Assembly: GCA_038380435.1 (NCBI GenBank)
Contig: JAWZYU010000011.1
Coordinates: forward strand, 83,056,501-83,120,500
Reading direction: 5' to 3'
Origin: Ryuthela nishihirai
Lineage: Eukaryota > Arthropoda > Arachnida > Araneae > Heptathelidae
Length of the DNA stretch: 64,000 bases
In this document: positions 42,490 to 54,449 of the stretch, piece after piece
Layout: every line of letters begins with the position of its first letter
How positions within the stretch are numbered: the stretch's first letter is position 1
Made by a program: the position numbers and the translations under genes
The notes under the pieces: generated by a model
The model's database searches: none
What the model saw: the letters and a program-made list of their open reading frames with translations, nothing else
What the model was told of the DNA's origin: nothing

Positions 42490-43095
42490 TAGGAGTCTTC
42501 TTCCCAGCTCTCTGGGGCAGATGGCTTGAGGTTGTTGTTGCTGTTGGAGTATCATCCCTTGTGCTTGTTGTTCCCTAATGATAACTGGATCAGTTCTCTG
42601 GCAGTTTGGTGTTATGATCAGTTAACAACAGTCCTCCTCCTATACTTCACAGACATAAGAAAGAAGATAACTTTTACTTCACATGAAGAAACTTTACAGA
42701 TACATTTTGGATTTCTCTTGATAGTGCTCACTATGAAACAAAAAGAGTTTGAGGGTGTGCACCCTGCTACTTTATTTGATGATATTAAAGGCAAATAATT
42801 ACACAAATTACAATTATATACAAATAAAGTAGAGGAGTACACACCCTCAAACTATTTTTGTTTCACAGTGAGCATGGATGAAGAATAATTTGAAATGTAC
42901 CTGTAAAGTTTCTTAATGTGAAGTAAAAGTTGTATTCTTTGTTGTGTCTGTAGTGTATAAATGATGTTAACTGATCATAATGCTGAACTGCCATGGAGCT
43001 GAGCAGTAACCATTGGGGAATGAGTGCAAGGGATGACACCCCAACATCTGCAAGCCAGCTGTGACAGAAAGCTGGGAAGAACCTTGCCTCTGGTG
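42490..43095. repeat. fold-back inverted repeat, arms about 300 bp
   Basis: The left arm (cttcccagctctctgg, atcatcccttgtgcttgttg, tatgatcagttaacaac, cttttacttcacatgaagaa, gtttgagggtgtgcaccct) is repeated in reverse to the right, ending at about 43090 (cagaaagctgggaagaac). The centre is near 42800, with roughly 30 bp of loop. Arms differ at about 20-25% of positions by eye. The structure fits a fold-back or hairpin element; ends and target duplication were not resolved. Confidence 0.6.
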
Positions 43096-43738
43096 GCAAC
43101 AACATAAGAGTGCAGGTTTTCAATATAATATGAGGATAGTGAACCATACATTAATATATAAAGAGAAAAGTTATTTCTTTTACACCTTATTTGTCTTTTA
43201 GTGAATGGATAATGTCATTTGATACTGAAGTATTATGTGCACACGAAATTGGGATGTGAATGAAGCATGTTTGTACAGTATTATGCAGTGGTTTCATTCT
43301 CTGTAATCACTTAAGATAGGTTTCTAACAGTAATTCCACAACACAAACATAACAGGTAGTAAGATTACACTGATTTTTATCTTGTAATCCAGTGGGATTC
43401 TGTTTGAAACAGGTTTAATTGCAGCTTTGAAATTTACTTACTTAAGATTTACCTGACATTTTATTTCACATGTGCAGGTAGGAAAATGCACAAAAATTTC
43501 AAGATCTTTTGAGGTAACAGAAAATAAAATCAGTCAGAATGGCAAAAGAGAGCATATACCAAAACATTTTTTTTTGTAGGTGAAAAAATATATTTACTTG
43601 TAGCTGATAAAAAATAGATTTACTTACTTCAACTGTTCTAAGGCCCCACCTGGAAAACTGGTTTACATCCAGAGGCCCAGTAATGTTTTTCACTCTGATT
43701 AGCAAAAAAAAAAAGACTAGTCTTATTTTAATGGGCTT

Positions 43739-43905
43739 TAGTGTGCTTGGCTACAGATAAAAGGGATCTGGGTTCGAGCCCCGGATAAGGTATGTCTGTT
43801 TCGTGTTGACTTTCTGCTGAAGTCCCACATCCTCATAGATCCTTCTGCTATGGTGTATAAACTGACAGACCTCTGTGGCAAGTAGCTACTTGAGGGGAAT
43901 TTTTT
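43739..43905 (+). mobile_element. SINE family B, internally shortened
   Basis: It starts within the tRNA-like head (gtgcttggctacagataaaa, B box gggttcgagcccc). It lacks the caggctcctgt segment of the body and ends with ggcaagtagctacttgaggg. The tail shows two changes from the family sequence. Confidence 0.65.
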
Positions 43906-44387
43906 TCATTTATTTTTAATCATGCAGTAAAAAAATGCATCCGGCAATACAAATAAATTATTCAAAAAACTAATAGACAAAAAATAATTATAATGCACAT
44001 GAATAGAAAGCTATTTATTTCTGAATAGCAAAAAATAAATATTTATTTGAAGCAAGAAAATAACTCCCATTTCGTAATTTTTTTCTCGGTATCATACACT
44101 GGGAAAAGTCCAGGCTTTTTGCCAACTATAAGGAGTCATATCAAAAAGTGAACTTTGGAATTTTTTCTTAAAAATAATGCATCAACTGAAATAGGTCATG
44201 TTATATACCAAATTAAACAGAATTTAATAACAAATTTTTATAAAAATAAAAAAAAATTAAGCAAATTTTAAAGCATATTAATTTTAATGGTTTTTTTTTT
44301 AGTGATAAAGCAACAAAAAAATTCAGAGTATGCAAAATAAGGCTTAATTTTGGAAAACCAGAAGAATAAAAGCAGCTAAATTATTTG

Positions 44388-44500
44388 AAAAATATTGGTT
44401 GTCCTGAGTGACTCAAACCCACACCTCCCAGAACCATGATGGTTGTTCTAACTGCTGGACCATCATTTCAACTAATTATTTTAAGTGTTTCTTGTCTACA
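44388..44500 (-). mobile_element. tRNA-like sequence, probable SINE head
   Basis: In reverse it reads tggtccagcagttagaacaa, then ggttctgggaggtgtgggtt followed by tgagtcactcagg, with A-box-like and B-box-like (gggtttgagtc) blocks at tRNA spacing. The acceptor arms do not pair well, so this is more likely a tRNA-derived repeat than a working tRNA gene. Confidence 0.35.
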
Positions 44501-44579
44501 GGACTTTTTCTTGTGATACTTTATTACTCAGTTAAATTATATATTAATTGAAAGGAAATTTCTTCCCAAATCTAATATA

Positions 44580-45430
44580 TAAAGAAGAAAGTGTGTGTGC
44601 CTGTCTGCTTATGTACTCAGCTCCCAGAAGAGCTAGAGGCTCCAAACTTTGCATGAACATTCCCTTCACCCAGGGGAAGAATATAGGCTATTTGTGAACC
44701 AGCTGGGGTCAACCAAAATTAGGGTGGATGGGGTTGAATTTCCCAAAATCCCCATATACTAACATTAACAGTTGAAAGTTATTCAAAATAACTGTTGACA
44801 CTAATAAATTTCAAAAAAAGGAATACATCAAACTAAACTAATCTCTGATTTCATGTTATTAAACATTTACAGTTAAAATTGTTAAAAAAAAGCTGTTGCC
44901 AACAATAAATTTGAAATAATGAACACATCAAACTAATTTCTTTCTAATTTCATGTGATAAACTCACATATAGTTTGTTGGGTCAAGAACACGAACATCCC
45001 ATGGATGTTGAAGTCATTCTAATTAAGCACAAGCCAAACACAAGAATCTTTATTAAAAAACGATAGCTTCGAAAACTAAATTTGTATCAGAAGTTAAATT
45101 TATTAGCTTAATTTGAAAAATATGCAAAAGTTAATAAACATATATCTCATAAGATATAATTAATAAATGTTTTAAATACTATGTTAAGTAATAAATAATT
45201 TTGTTTACTAATAATAATAATTTTATATCTTTACATTTTTTTATGCACCTCACACCATAGTTAATTTTGTTTTGCTATATAGCTGCATATATCTGGCAAA
45301 TTGTATCCGAGGAACTCTGGTGGGTATGAAGTGATTTGAAAAGTTTGATTTTCTGGGTGAGGAAATTTTGCTTTTAGGTTTAGAAACTTCTGACAAGGGG
45401 ATGAAAATCTTCTAGTACTATAATATTTAC
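44580..45430. other. unclassified insertion within the piggyBac-like copy
   Basis: The sequence begins near tctaatatataaagaagaaa, followed by a gtgtgtgtgcctgtctg run and a more balanced stretch (agctcccagaagagctagag). It interrupts the piggyBac-like order between the gaaatttcttcccaaa block and the gattttcatttc block. No coding sequence or inverted ends are evident; family unknown. Confidence 0.35.
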
Positions 45431-46356
45431 CTTGAACATGATTTTCATTTCTTTTAATAATTCTTTTCAGGGTTGTATAATTTAAAACATGTGTCAGCAT
45501 TATACAAGGTGACTTGGATTGCTCACACATTTGGGACTTTTTATCTTGTTTATGAAATGGAAGAACACTACTCGGCTGCTTTTTTATTAAACATTATTTC
45601 ATTCCTTGGGTGTTGAATTTTGGCAATTTTGGCTAAGTGATGAAAAGTACTTAGATAATGTGCACCAAAACAAACAATGTTCAGAGTGGCATAATCAAGA
45701 TACTAATGGGGGAGGGGGGAAATGCTTTTAAAATTATTCAACATAAACATAAAAATGGTAATTTAAAAAAAATAAAAATTTGCTAAGGGGAAGGGGGAAT
45801 AAAATGTCCTCAGTGAGTTTAGCAATTTAAGGAAGTTTTTTTTTGCTTTTGTATCCAAGAACTCATTTATTTACAGAAAAAGATACAAGATCAAAGTTTT
45901 TTACTGGAAAATGAAGAAATAATAAAAGAAAAAATAACATATAATCAAATGTAATGTTAAATATCCACAGCAACAAGTTGTTAGTTGGCCATTCGACGTA
46001 GCATAATTCAGCAAAAGTCAATAATAACACTGGTTTACATGGTTTTTATAACATGAACAATTGTAGCTGCCTTTAACTATTTTTCAGGTGCTGATTTCAG
46101 ATCTGGCCTTAAAAAATGGCTAGCACATCACGTTTTTATGTTATTGGTCATTTTGACTCCTATTAAGATCTTCCTATTACCAATGCCTCCAGGCAACTGG
46201 CAGGATACTAGATATTTTACTTTTTGTGGCTGGCAACACCGATTGCCAAGTGGGAGAAAACATATAACAGTAACCTAACCTCAGACTGCCATTCTTGCTA
46301 TTTTCATTGTAGGAGGAACACATGCTGTATGCTGAAGAATGAATTTTGGTGTTTAA

Positions 46357-48025
46357 ATGGCACAAAGGCAGCATTGTGGATGTGTTAATGTGCCTGATAA
46401 GTTTTGTTATGTGTGTGGAAACAATATTTTAAAATCCAAAAATCATTCTTTGACAAAGATTGTGAAGAAAGCATATAACTTGTATTTTGGATGTCTTGTT
46501 GGAGATCAGGACAAAACATGGGCTCCACACGTGTGCTGCATTTTGTGCTTTCTGGCCTGAGTGTGGTTGAAAGGTAAGATAAAATTCATGCCCTTTGCAG
46601 TTTCCAATGGTTTGGCATCAGCCAACTGATCACTTGCATGATTGCTATTTTTGATTAACTAAAGTGTTGTGCTTTTCAAAAATGAACAAAAGCAAAATAC
46701 AATATCCAAATATGCCTTCAGCCATAAGGCCAGTTCCTCATGGAGATCTTCCTATATCAACACCTCCAACCAACTGGGAGGAGATGGATTCACATTCATT
46801 AGAGGAAGACTTTGAGGCACATACAGATCCTGATACTACATACACACCTAAAAAGTTAAACGAGCCTCATCTGATTCAGCAAGATGAACTAAATGATTTT
46901 GTTCGAGACCTAGAACTTTCCAAAATACAAGCTGACTAATAATAATAAATGACGAATACAAGAGACTTTATGAATGGAATCTTCTGGCCAAGGATACTAG
47001 AGTTTCTCTGCTCAGAAAGAAAAATTTGGCTTCATCTGCTTATTATGAGATGCAAGATGGTTTGTGTTTCTGCACAGATATTTCAGGGCTGATTGAAGAA
47101 ATTGGAACAACTCACGACCCTAAGGAAAGGTGTCTATTTATAGATTTGTCAAAATTCAGCTTAAAAGCTGTGTTTTGCATGAAGGAAACCAAAAACCTAC
47201 CATTCCAGTGACACATGCTGTGGGAATGAAGGAAACTTATGAAAGCATGGAAAAGATACTCACTGCTACAAAATATGACCAGTTTAAGTGGACAATATGT
47301 GGTGATCTAAAAGTCATATCTGTCTTGCTTGGGCTTCAAGGAGGTTCACAAAATTTTGCTGTTTTCTGTGCTTGTGGGACAGTAGGGCCAGAAAGGAATA
47401 TTACAAAACAAAAGTCTGGCCCAAAAGACATGTTTTTATTCCTGGAAAGAGTAATGTGAGGTATAAGCCTCTAGTTGACCCCTCTGATGTTCTGCTCCCA
47501 CCACTACACATCAAACTGGGGCTTACAAAAAACTTTGTAAAGGCTACTATGGACAAAACTGGTAAAGGGTTTTTGCACTTGAAGGAAAAAATTCCAAAAC
47601 TAAATGATGCAAACTCAAAGAAGGAATCTTTGTTGGTTTTCAGATTAGGAAGCTATTGAATGATACTATCTTCGATAAAAAACTGAATATGAAGGAGCAC
47701 GCTGCATAGAAATCCTTCACATCTGTGGTCCAGGGTTTTCTGGGGAATCACAAAGAGGAAAACTACCATCAGCTCATTCAAGATCTGCTGAAACTATGAA
47801 AATCTTGGCTGCCAAATGTCTTTGAAGATCCATTTCTTGCACTCGCATCTCAACTTCTTTCCCAAGATCTTAGAAGTTGTCAGTGATGAGCAAAGGGAAA
47901 GATTTCAACAGGATATCTGAACCATAGAGGAGAAATACTGAGGCAGGTGGGGCCCACAAATAATGGGTGACTACTGGTGGTTTTTGCAGAAGGAAAATAC
48001 CTCAGCACATAAAAGACTAAAATGA
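46357..48025 (+). pseudogene. second decayed copy of the uncharacterised arthropod protein
   Basis: It starts MAQRQHCGCVNVPDKFCYVC, with YNLYFGCLVGDQDKTWAPHV and CCILC following. The paired cysteines look like a zinc-binding N-terminal module that the 7769 copy has lost. Later blocks are IQYPNMPSAIRPVPHGDLP, DELNDFVRDLELSKIQA, TICGDLKVISVLLGLQGG and LPPLHIKLGLTKNFVKATMD. In another frame come CQMSLKIHFLHSHLNFF and SDEQRERFQQDI. At least six frameshifts or stops separate them. The stop at 48023-48025 ends the homologous C-terminus. The sequence just upstream (about 46100-46356) is non-repetitive and may be the original 5' region. Function unknown. Confidence 0.6.
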
Positions 48026-48209
48026 ACTTCTTGTAAGTATAAAAGTTCCTTACCCATGTTTTCTTATTTTGCTTTTCAATATTATTTCATTAGCTACTTT
48101 ATAATCTGTGGTCTATAACTATGATGTTTCTAATCCCCCCCCCCCCTGTAATCATGTAATTAATTAATGAGTTTTAAGTTGCAATTTAATAAAATAGTCA
48201 CTTTTAATT

Positions 48210-49440
48210 TCCCAGATATGCATATTCATTGAAATACATCAATCCGTAATTAAAAAAATAAAACTGTACGTGCTGCAGATTTTTCACAGCCATATTTGAC
48301 CAATGTTATAAAAAAAAGTTTCAATTTGTTGTCTAGTATAATCAATCAATAGAAAGATTGATAACTTATGAAAATAAAAAGAAATCTACAGAAATGAAAA
48401 CTGTTTAGTTATAAAAAAAAGGAAATAAAATACTAACTTTACGCAGGAAGTTTATAATCCACTTTGTTAGGAGAAAGTATTTGACATAAATCATCCATGT
48501 AAACAACTTGCCATGTGAAGGAAATCCTTTTCGTTTCCATATCAAAGACCTCATTTATTTTAAGGAAGCAGCGATACAAGATCAAAGTATTTTTATTGGA
48601 AAAGGAAGAAATGATAAAAGAAAAATAACATATAACCTAATGCAATGCTAAATAAAATATCCACAGTAACAAGTTGTAAGTCGGCCAGCCAATGTAGTGT
48701 AACTCTGAAAAATTGATAATTATCAATCAACCAAAAAACAGATAACTTAAGGAAATAAAATCCATAGAAATGAAAACTAAAATTTAATTATAAAAGGAAA
48801 CAAAATACTAACTTTATGAAAGGATTATATATCTTGATTTAAATCATCTATGTAAACAACTTGCACCCCCACTGCTGCATGTGTGTGTGAGCAAGCAGAA
48901 TCTTAGTTAGAATACCTGCTACTTCCTCCTACCATGGTGCTGTGCATTAAGGCAGTCTTCAATGAAAACTTTTTTTCGCTGCAGTTTCAATCTGAAGAAT
49001 GGGAAAAGACAGATAGAATGCTGGGATAAATGATAAAGATAATTCTAGTAATAGCTAAATAGGTTTAAGGCAGAAAAGAGTGTAAAACAGGGGGAAAAAC
49101 AGAAGAATGTACTTTATAATTACTTTCAAAATCTGCCATTTTTAAAAATTTCAGTTTTTAGTTAATTTTAGGGATATTTTTGAAACTTTAAGGAAAAATT
49201 TGTGGACAATAGTTAAAATCAAACTTGTGAGCTTAAAACAGGTGGTTGCTCAGCAAAGAGTAACATTAACAAACAAATTGATAATAAAAATCAATCCATA
49301 GTGAATGCACAGTATTCCCTGTTAAGATAGACATTAAACATTAATTGATTCTTTCAGAATTTTCAGAATCTATTAATTAATGTTTAAATCGAAAATACTG
49401 TGCAGTGCTTCTAAGAAATGGTAATTTCTCTTTTTTAAAA
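48210..49440 (-). mobile_element. piggyBac-like family copies, rearranged
   Basis: Family blocks appear in reverse order, with part of the interior present twice (gaaatgaaaactgtttag near 48390 and gaaatgaaaactaaaattta near 48768). This indicates two overlapping fragments or an internal duplication. The end blocks ttttcatttcc..tttttaaaaatttcag and gtgagcttaaaacaggtgg are recognisable. No terminus or TTAA is seen. Confidence 0.5.
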
Positions 49441-49469
49441 GAAGATAGAATCGATCCTCAATGCCTACT

Positions 49470-52372
49470 ATTGGTGCCATCCATGATCTCGGGTGGCAAC
49501 CATTTCTTTTTATATGTGATGAGTAAAATGGAAATAAAATAATAAAGTCTCTTCACACTATTTAGTGACATCAATGATTTAAACATAGATGACAATCAGT
49601 GTCACCTGTTGACTTTTAATGTCATTATATCAGTCAATATTTTGTTGAAAATTTTGCTGATAGATGTGACTCCACTAATTTTAAAACTTTAAACTCTTCA
49701 CCAATGACCTCAGCACCTATCACTGGTGCCATCCATCAGGTGGTGGCATCACATTCAGTGCCATCCAACAGGTACTGTGATTGTCATCCATATAATTAAA
49801 AGGGCCTTCTTGTTCAGAAATTAATTAAAAATAACTTAAAATTCTCTGTCATTGAGCAATAAAATTTTAAAGTTTTTCCTTCAAACTATATGCATGTTGA
49901 AAGTTTTTAGGAGAAAACTCAGAAGCTTTTCAGAGCAATGACAGGGCTCCGTCTTCAGTGAAGAGCACTATGTGGTGACGTTAGGTCTGTTTAGACAACG
50001 AGCTCCTTTTCACATGTCGTGAAGGGCGATTCCAGTGACTCGATTGCAGGTGAAATAATGACCTCATCTGTCCCAGATGAGGTCATTATTTCAATAGCCT
50101 CACGGACTATGGTTTCGTAGAAAGTGGACGCATGTGCAAGCAGTGTGGCTTGCTCTCAGTCTATTGTTGCTGTGTTGTACTGCTAGCTCGGCGGTGGCCG
50201 TCGTTAGCTTCTTTTGGCTTACATCAGTTTGGTGGTCAGCAAACCTCTCTTGCAAAGAGTGTATGGTTTTGCTGATGTAGTAAAAACAACAGAATTATCC
50301 GGCAAATGTAGGGGAAAGCGGTATATGCACGTTTTTTGAAGTAGGCTAAATTTGTCTCTGTCCTTTTTGATTAATTTCTTCAGATTTGAAGCTGGGCTGA
50401 AATTTTTTTTGATATTTTGGGCTCTGAATAATTTGTGGACTGATTCACATAGGACAGGAACATAAGAAATAGGTCAGCAAAGGTTGTACGTTTGGGGTCG
50501 GTGATTGGGAGAAGAGCCGAATCTCTTCAGTTTTTGTTTCTATTTTTACTGATTAATTTGTCTATTGTTGCTAAGTTGTAGCCATGGGAAGCAGCAATGG
50601 AATGATTGCTTTGAATTTCGCCTTCAAGCAGCTGCTCATTTGAAGACACGGCAAAGGCCCTATGTGTGAGAGAATGAAAGGTGGAAATTTTGTACGCCCA
50701 TGGGGTGCATGAGTCCGCGCGAATGACAGAGAGAACATGTAGGTAGGCTTTCGGTATACTGACATCGTCAAGGCTCCTGTGCCATCTTTTTGGATAAAAA
50801 CATCTAAATAGGGGATGGCACTGCTATTTTCCTCTACCTTCGTAAAACGTATCGTAGGATATATATTGTTGGCGGAGTCAATGAGGCTGTTTAAATTGCT
50901 CATTGCTGCCATTCCAAATTAAAAATATATCATCAACATAGTGACACCAAAATTATTCAATTCAGAAGCAATTTTACCCTTCTTCTGATGTCACTATGTC
51001 AACGACATATTTTTAATTTGGAATGGCAGCATTGAGCAATTAAACAGCCTCATTGACTCTGCCAACAATATATATCTTTTAAGTAATAATTCACAGCTAC
51101 AATAAAGTATTAAATTTAATCACGATTAAAGCTGTATTATATCTGTGCACTTTAAAACTTCACCATAAGGATGAGGTGTGCATAGCAAGTTTTGGTACTT
51201 AAGCCTAATTATTATGCCCTTTGGCTATAGAATTAGCTTTCCATTACTTGCTATTATACAGTATAAATATTATCCTTAGCTCTAAGTATTTCTCTTTACA
51301 ATAGTATAAAGAAGATATAGAGAAGTGACTAAATATAAGTTACCAGAGTACGATGTTAGCTGGTACATCAGGCTTGAAAGAATTCGTTGCTGAAGATTGT
51401 AGTCAGCGTAACTGGTTATTCAGTCAGCAAAGATGTTTTATGAAGAAGGATTCCTTTTCATTTTTTCCTGGTTTACCAGTCTTTATTGGATTTGCACAAA
51501 TTGATGTTAACAACCATCCAGTATTCAAGGTGATGTTAACCTTTAATTAGTAGATGTAGACATTGTAATTATTTTCCCATAGTCCATTCTCGGCTGGTAC
51601 AACGGCCAATGGAGAAGAACTGTGCTGGGTGTTAAAGTCAGCATAGCTTTGAATGTTCTATATTGCAGGACATCTCCTTTCAATCCTGGCATACCAGTCC
51701 ATTTTGGATTTGTTAAGCATGATGTTTAAATGCTATGATTTTAAACAATGTTATACACTAACTCAGTGGATATTAAGATCCTCTATAGTAGCAGAGATAG
51801 ATTATTATTTTCTGTCACTAATATTGCTGCTTCCATATGCAAAATCTGGTACATTACTGTCTGAGATGTGCACACCTTCAAACTTATGTGAATTGCCTTA
51901 AAATTGAAAATGAAACTTTAAAATAACATTTAAACTTTAAAAGATCATTCAAACTTTAAACAGTTAAAAGTGCTAGGCTCCCTTCTACCTTTAAAAGCAA
52001 TGCGTTTCGCCAAGTTCTCACTATATTGGCATTTTCAAGCTGAGATTGTAATGTAATGATCACCTGCCTTTTATACCTGTCTCGCCAAGTGAGTCATGCA
52101 TCATATGACATGATGTATTTGAGTGTATGCCTTCCACATACTAAGTTAGTAGATTCCATGTGGAAGGCAAAGGTGGGATATCTGTATTACAGATACTGTT
52201 ACGATTTTTGTGAATGAGAATTTTTTCTGCATATAGTAGTTGAAATTTTGAGTTTGGTGCAGCAATGGGCTTGTATTCTATTTTATCTATTGCTAATTTA
52301 TTTTGTATTATTGTTCGTGTTAGTGCAGTATTTGGAATTTTCTTTTTGATGTTCCTGCATTCGCGATTTGTA
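49470..52372. repeat. left arm of a large inverted duplication
   Basis: From about 49470 (gatctcgggtggcaaccatt) to 52372 (gatgttcctgcattcgc) the sequence is the reverse complement of 54450-57110, with small indels. The left arm also has about 215 extra bases at 49608-49822. Landmarks shared in reverse are cgatacgttttacgaagg, ctttaatcgtgattaaat, ggtgtgcacatctcagacag and gaacttggcgaaacgcat. Identity looks above 90% in the unique middle part. The arm contains Penelope PLE1 fragments and the 3' end of PLE2. Confidence 0.8.
49960..50975 (-). pseudogene. Penelope-like element PLE1, 5'-truncated (left arm)
   Basis: On the minus strand it begins at the reverse transcriptase catalytic box (tatgttgatgatatattttt, YVDDIFLIWNGS). 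It continues with NNIYPTIRFTKVEENSSAIP, YLDVFIQKDGTGALTMSVYR and KPTYMFSLSFARTHAPHG. The C-terminal GIY-YIG endonuclease follows (YYIGKT region, about 50240-50290). Frameshifts separate the domains. The start coincides with the RT active site, and a short plus-strand piece of the same box (50985-51075) faces it, forming a local inverted repeat. Confidence 0.75.
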
Positions 52373-54050
52373 TTGTCTGTAGGTTTTACCTATATATACA
52401 TTCTTTCCAGAGAAAGTCTGCTTTGTGTCAAGAATGTTTATTTCATAAATGCCTATGGTTTGTGGTCATTTATCTCTATCATTTACTATTAGGTTTTTGA
52501 TTGTATGCATTATATTAGTAGGCAATATAGTATCATATTTCTTTAATATACATGTGTTATTGTTTTTGAATATTTTCAATATACGGGAAACTTTTTACAT
52601 ATTTTTTATTAATGTTATCTTGATTTAATAGTAATTGTGAGGCATTTCCAGCATTTCTTTCGCATGTAGCTAACATGCGATTAGTGTACCCTGCTTCTGC
52701 AGCTTTTTTTCTGTATATATGTTAATTCATTTTGTAATGTACTTGTTTCAGAGCAATATCGATATGGTCTGATAAAATGTGGATATACTTGACTTTTTAT
52801 ATTTTATTGGGTGTGTTGAACCTGCAGAGATAAAGTTAGAGATATATGTTGGCTTCTTGCATACTGTAGTTTCACAGTATGTTGATTTTTATGTAATAAG
52901 AATATCTAAGTATGGTAATTTAAAGTTATGCTCAGATTCATATGTGAATTTAATAGATGGAATAATATTACTAAATGCATTAATTAAATCTGGAAGCAGA
53001 GTAATAAGGTGCAGCCAGAAAATGAATATATCGTCAACATACCTAACATAAAGTGAAGGTTTAAACAACGCTGTCGATAAAACATGATGTTCAATGTGTC
53101 TCATGACAACTTCTGCCATTAGTCCAGACTGCAAGGATCCCATTGGGACACCCTCGTTTGGAGCTATGTCCAGTCACTGACACAGAAAAAATTAGAAGTG
53201 GTGGCCAGATCCAATGCCTCATGTACACTAAAGTTCTCTGAGGCAGTAGGTCTGGCGGCCTGAAGCCATTCAGCCTTAATGTGCATCGCTGCATCCAGCA
53301 CTGCTGTGCTGGGATACAATGACACATCAAGGGAGTGCATTGTGATGTTTTTGGTGATCGTTGCATTTTGTATCATAGTTAATGCTTGATAACATGATGT
53401 AAGTGTGTATTGTGTAGGTGGAAAGTATGATTTAAAAAAATTATGAAGGCCCACTTCAAGATTATAAGTGGGAGATTTATATTTACTAACTAATGGTTGA
53501 AATGGTTTGTTATCTTTATGTAATTTAATTTTTACAAATAAGTGTGGGATATCTGGGTACATGGGAGGTATACATTTTTTGGGCTATTTGAACTGGTAAA
53601 AACGGATCATTTTTAAGATCACATAGTTTATTCAATGTTGTTGGTAAGGGATCTTTAGTTATTAATTCACATTTTAATTGTTACAGGGTATCTTCTATTT
53701 TTTGATTAAAATTCAGTTTCGTCTATTAACGCCATTTGGTTTGTTTTATCTGCAAGTATGATTTTAATTTCTTGATTATGCTTCAAATCCTTTAATACTT
53801 TTATGTCTGTAATATTATTTTTATTTTCTTTTTTTGTATGAATTTTATAGCTCTATATAATTTAAGTCTTTCTTTATCTTTAAATTGATTAGGTATCTTG
53901 TTAATAGATTGTTCTATTTGCAGAATTAGTTGCGTTACATTTATTTGATCATTTTCATAAGCAAACTTTGCTCCTTGTTGCAATATGCATTGTTGTTCCT
54001 TACTTAAATTGTATTGCGATAAATTTACATATTTTTTTATCTGAGACATC
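52265..54050 (-). pseudogene. Penelope-like element PLE2 (reverse transcriptase and GIY-YIG)
   Basis: From right to left the minus strand encodes an N-terminal segment (MSQIKKYVNLSQYNLSKEQQ, 54049), then KIILADKTNQMALID, HLFVKIKLHKDNKPFQPLVS and MHSLDVSLYPS. The RT box is SLYVRYVDDIFIFWLHLITL (about 53000-53060), then FTYESEHNFKLPYLDILIT. A GIY-YIG stretch NVYIGKTYRQYKSRMQEHQ lies at about 52360-52425. Frameshifts and stops break it into at least five pieces. PLE2 differs clearly from PLE1 in sequence. Its 3' end lies in the left duplication arm and its body in the unpaired spacer. Confidence 0.75.
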
Positions 54051-54449
54051 TATTTGGTTTTTATTCATATAACTATTTTTTGCTTGTATTAAGTTATTGA
54101 ACTTTATTTTATGCCTTTTGTTAATTTTAGATGTCTCTTTATGTATTTTATACATTGTTCTTCCTAAAACTTGATTTATGTTATTTGTTTCTAACTACCT
54201 CTAATTCTATCTAACTAACCTCTAATTTTATCTAACTAACCTCTAATTTTTATGTCGAATTATATGTCTAGTATTCTTATAACTTTATTTAACATTTTAG
54301 TTTCAGTATATTGTATCATTGGATGTAAACTTTTATCATATTTTGATTTTATTAATCATTAGGGCTTTCGGGACCAAAGATAGTTTCTTACAATTAACTA
54401 ATAAATTTAGGTTGAGAACTAGTTGGTTTAGCGAGACATCATCCTGCGA

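Larger units (their letters stand above)
43640..46030 (-). mobile_element. piggyBac-like element copy, eroded and interrupted
   Basis: It starts with an eroded terminus (aaggccccacctggaaaact, then tttacatccagaggcccag). It continues in the reversed family order: atgcatccggcaatacaaat, gaatttaataacaaatttt, ttcatttcttttaataattc, to the acaacttgttgctgtggat-type block reversed at about 45970. Interruptions are a SINE B at 43739-43900, a tRNA-like piece at 44388-44500 and about 850 bp of unrelated sequence at 44580-45430. Confidence 0.55.

Noticed and set aside
44580..44700. Possible Helitron 5' end (tctaatatataaag with a following gtgtgtgt run)
   Set aside because: Only a loose resemblance; no CTRR end with hairpin and no Rep/helicase sequence were found.
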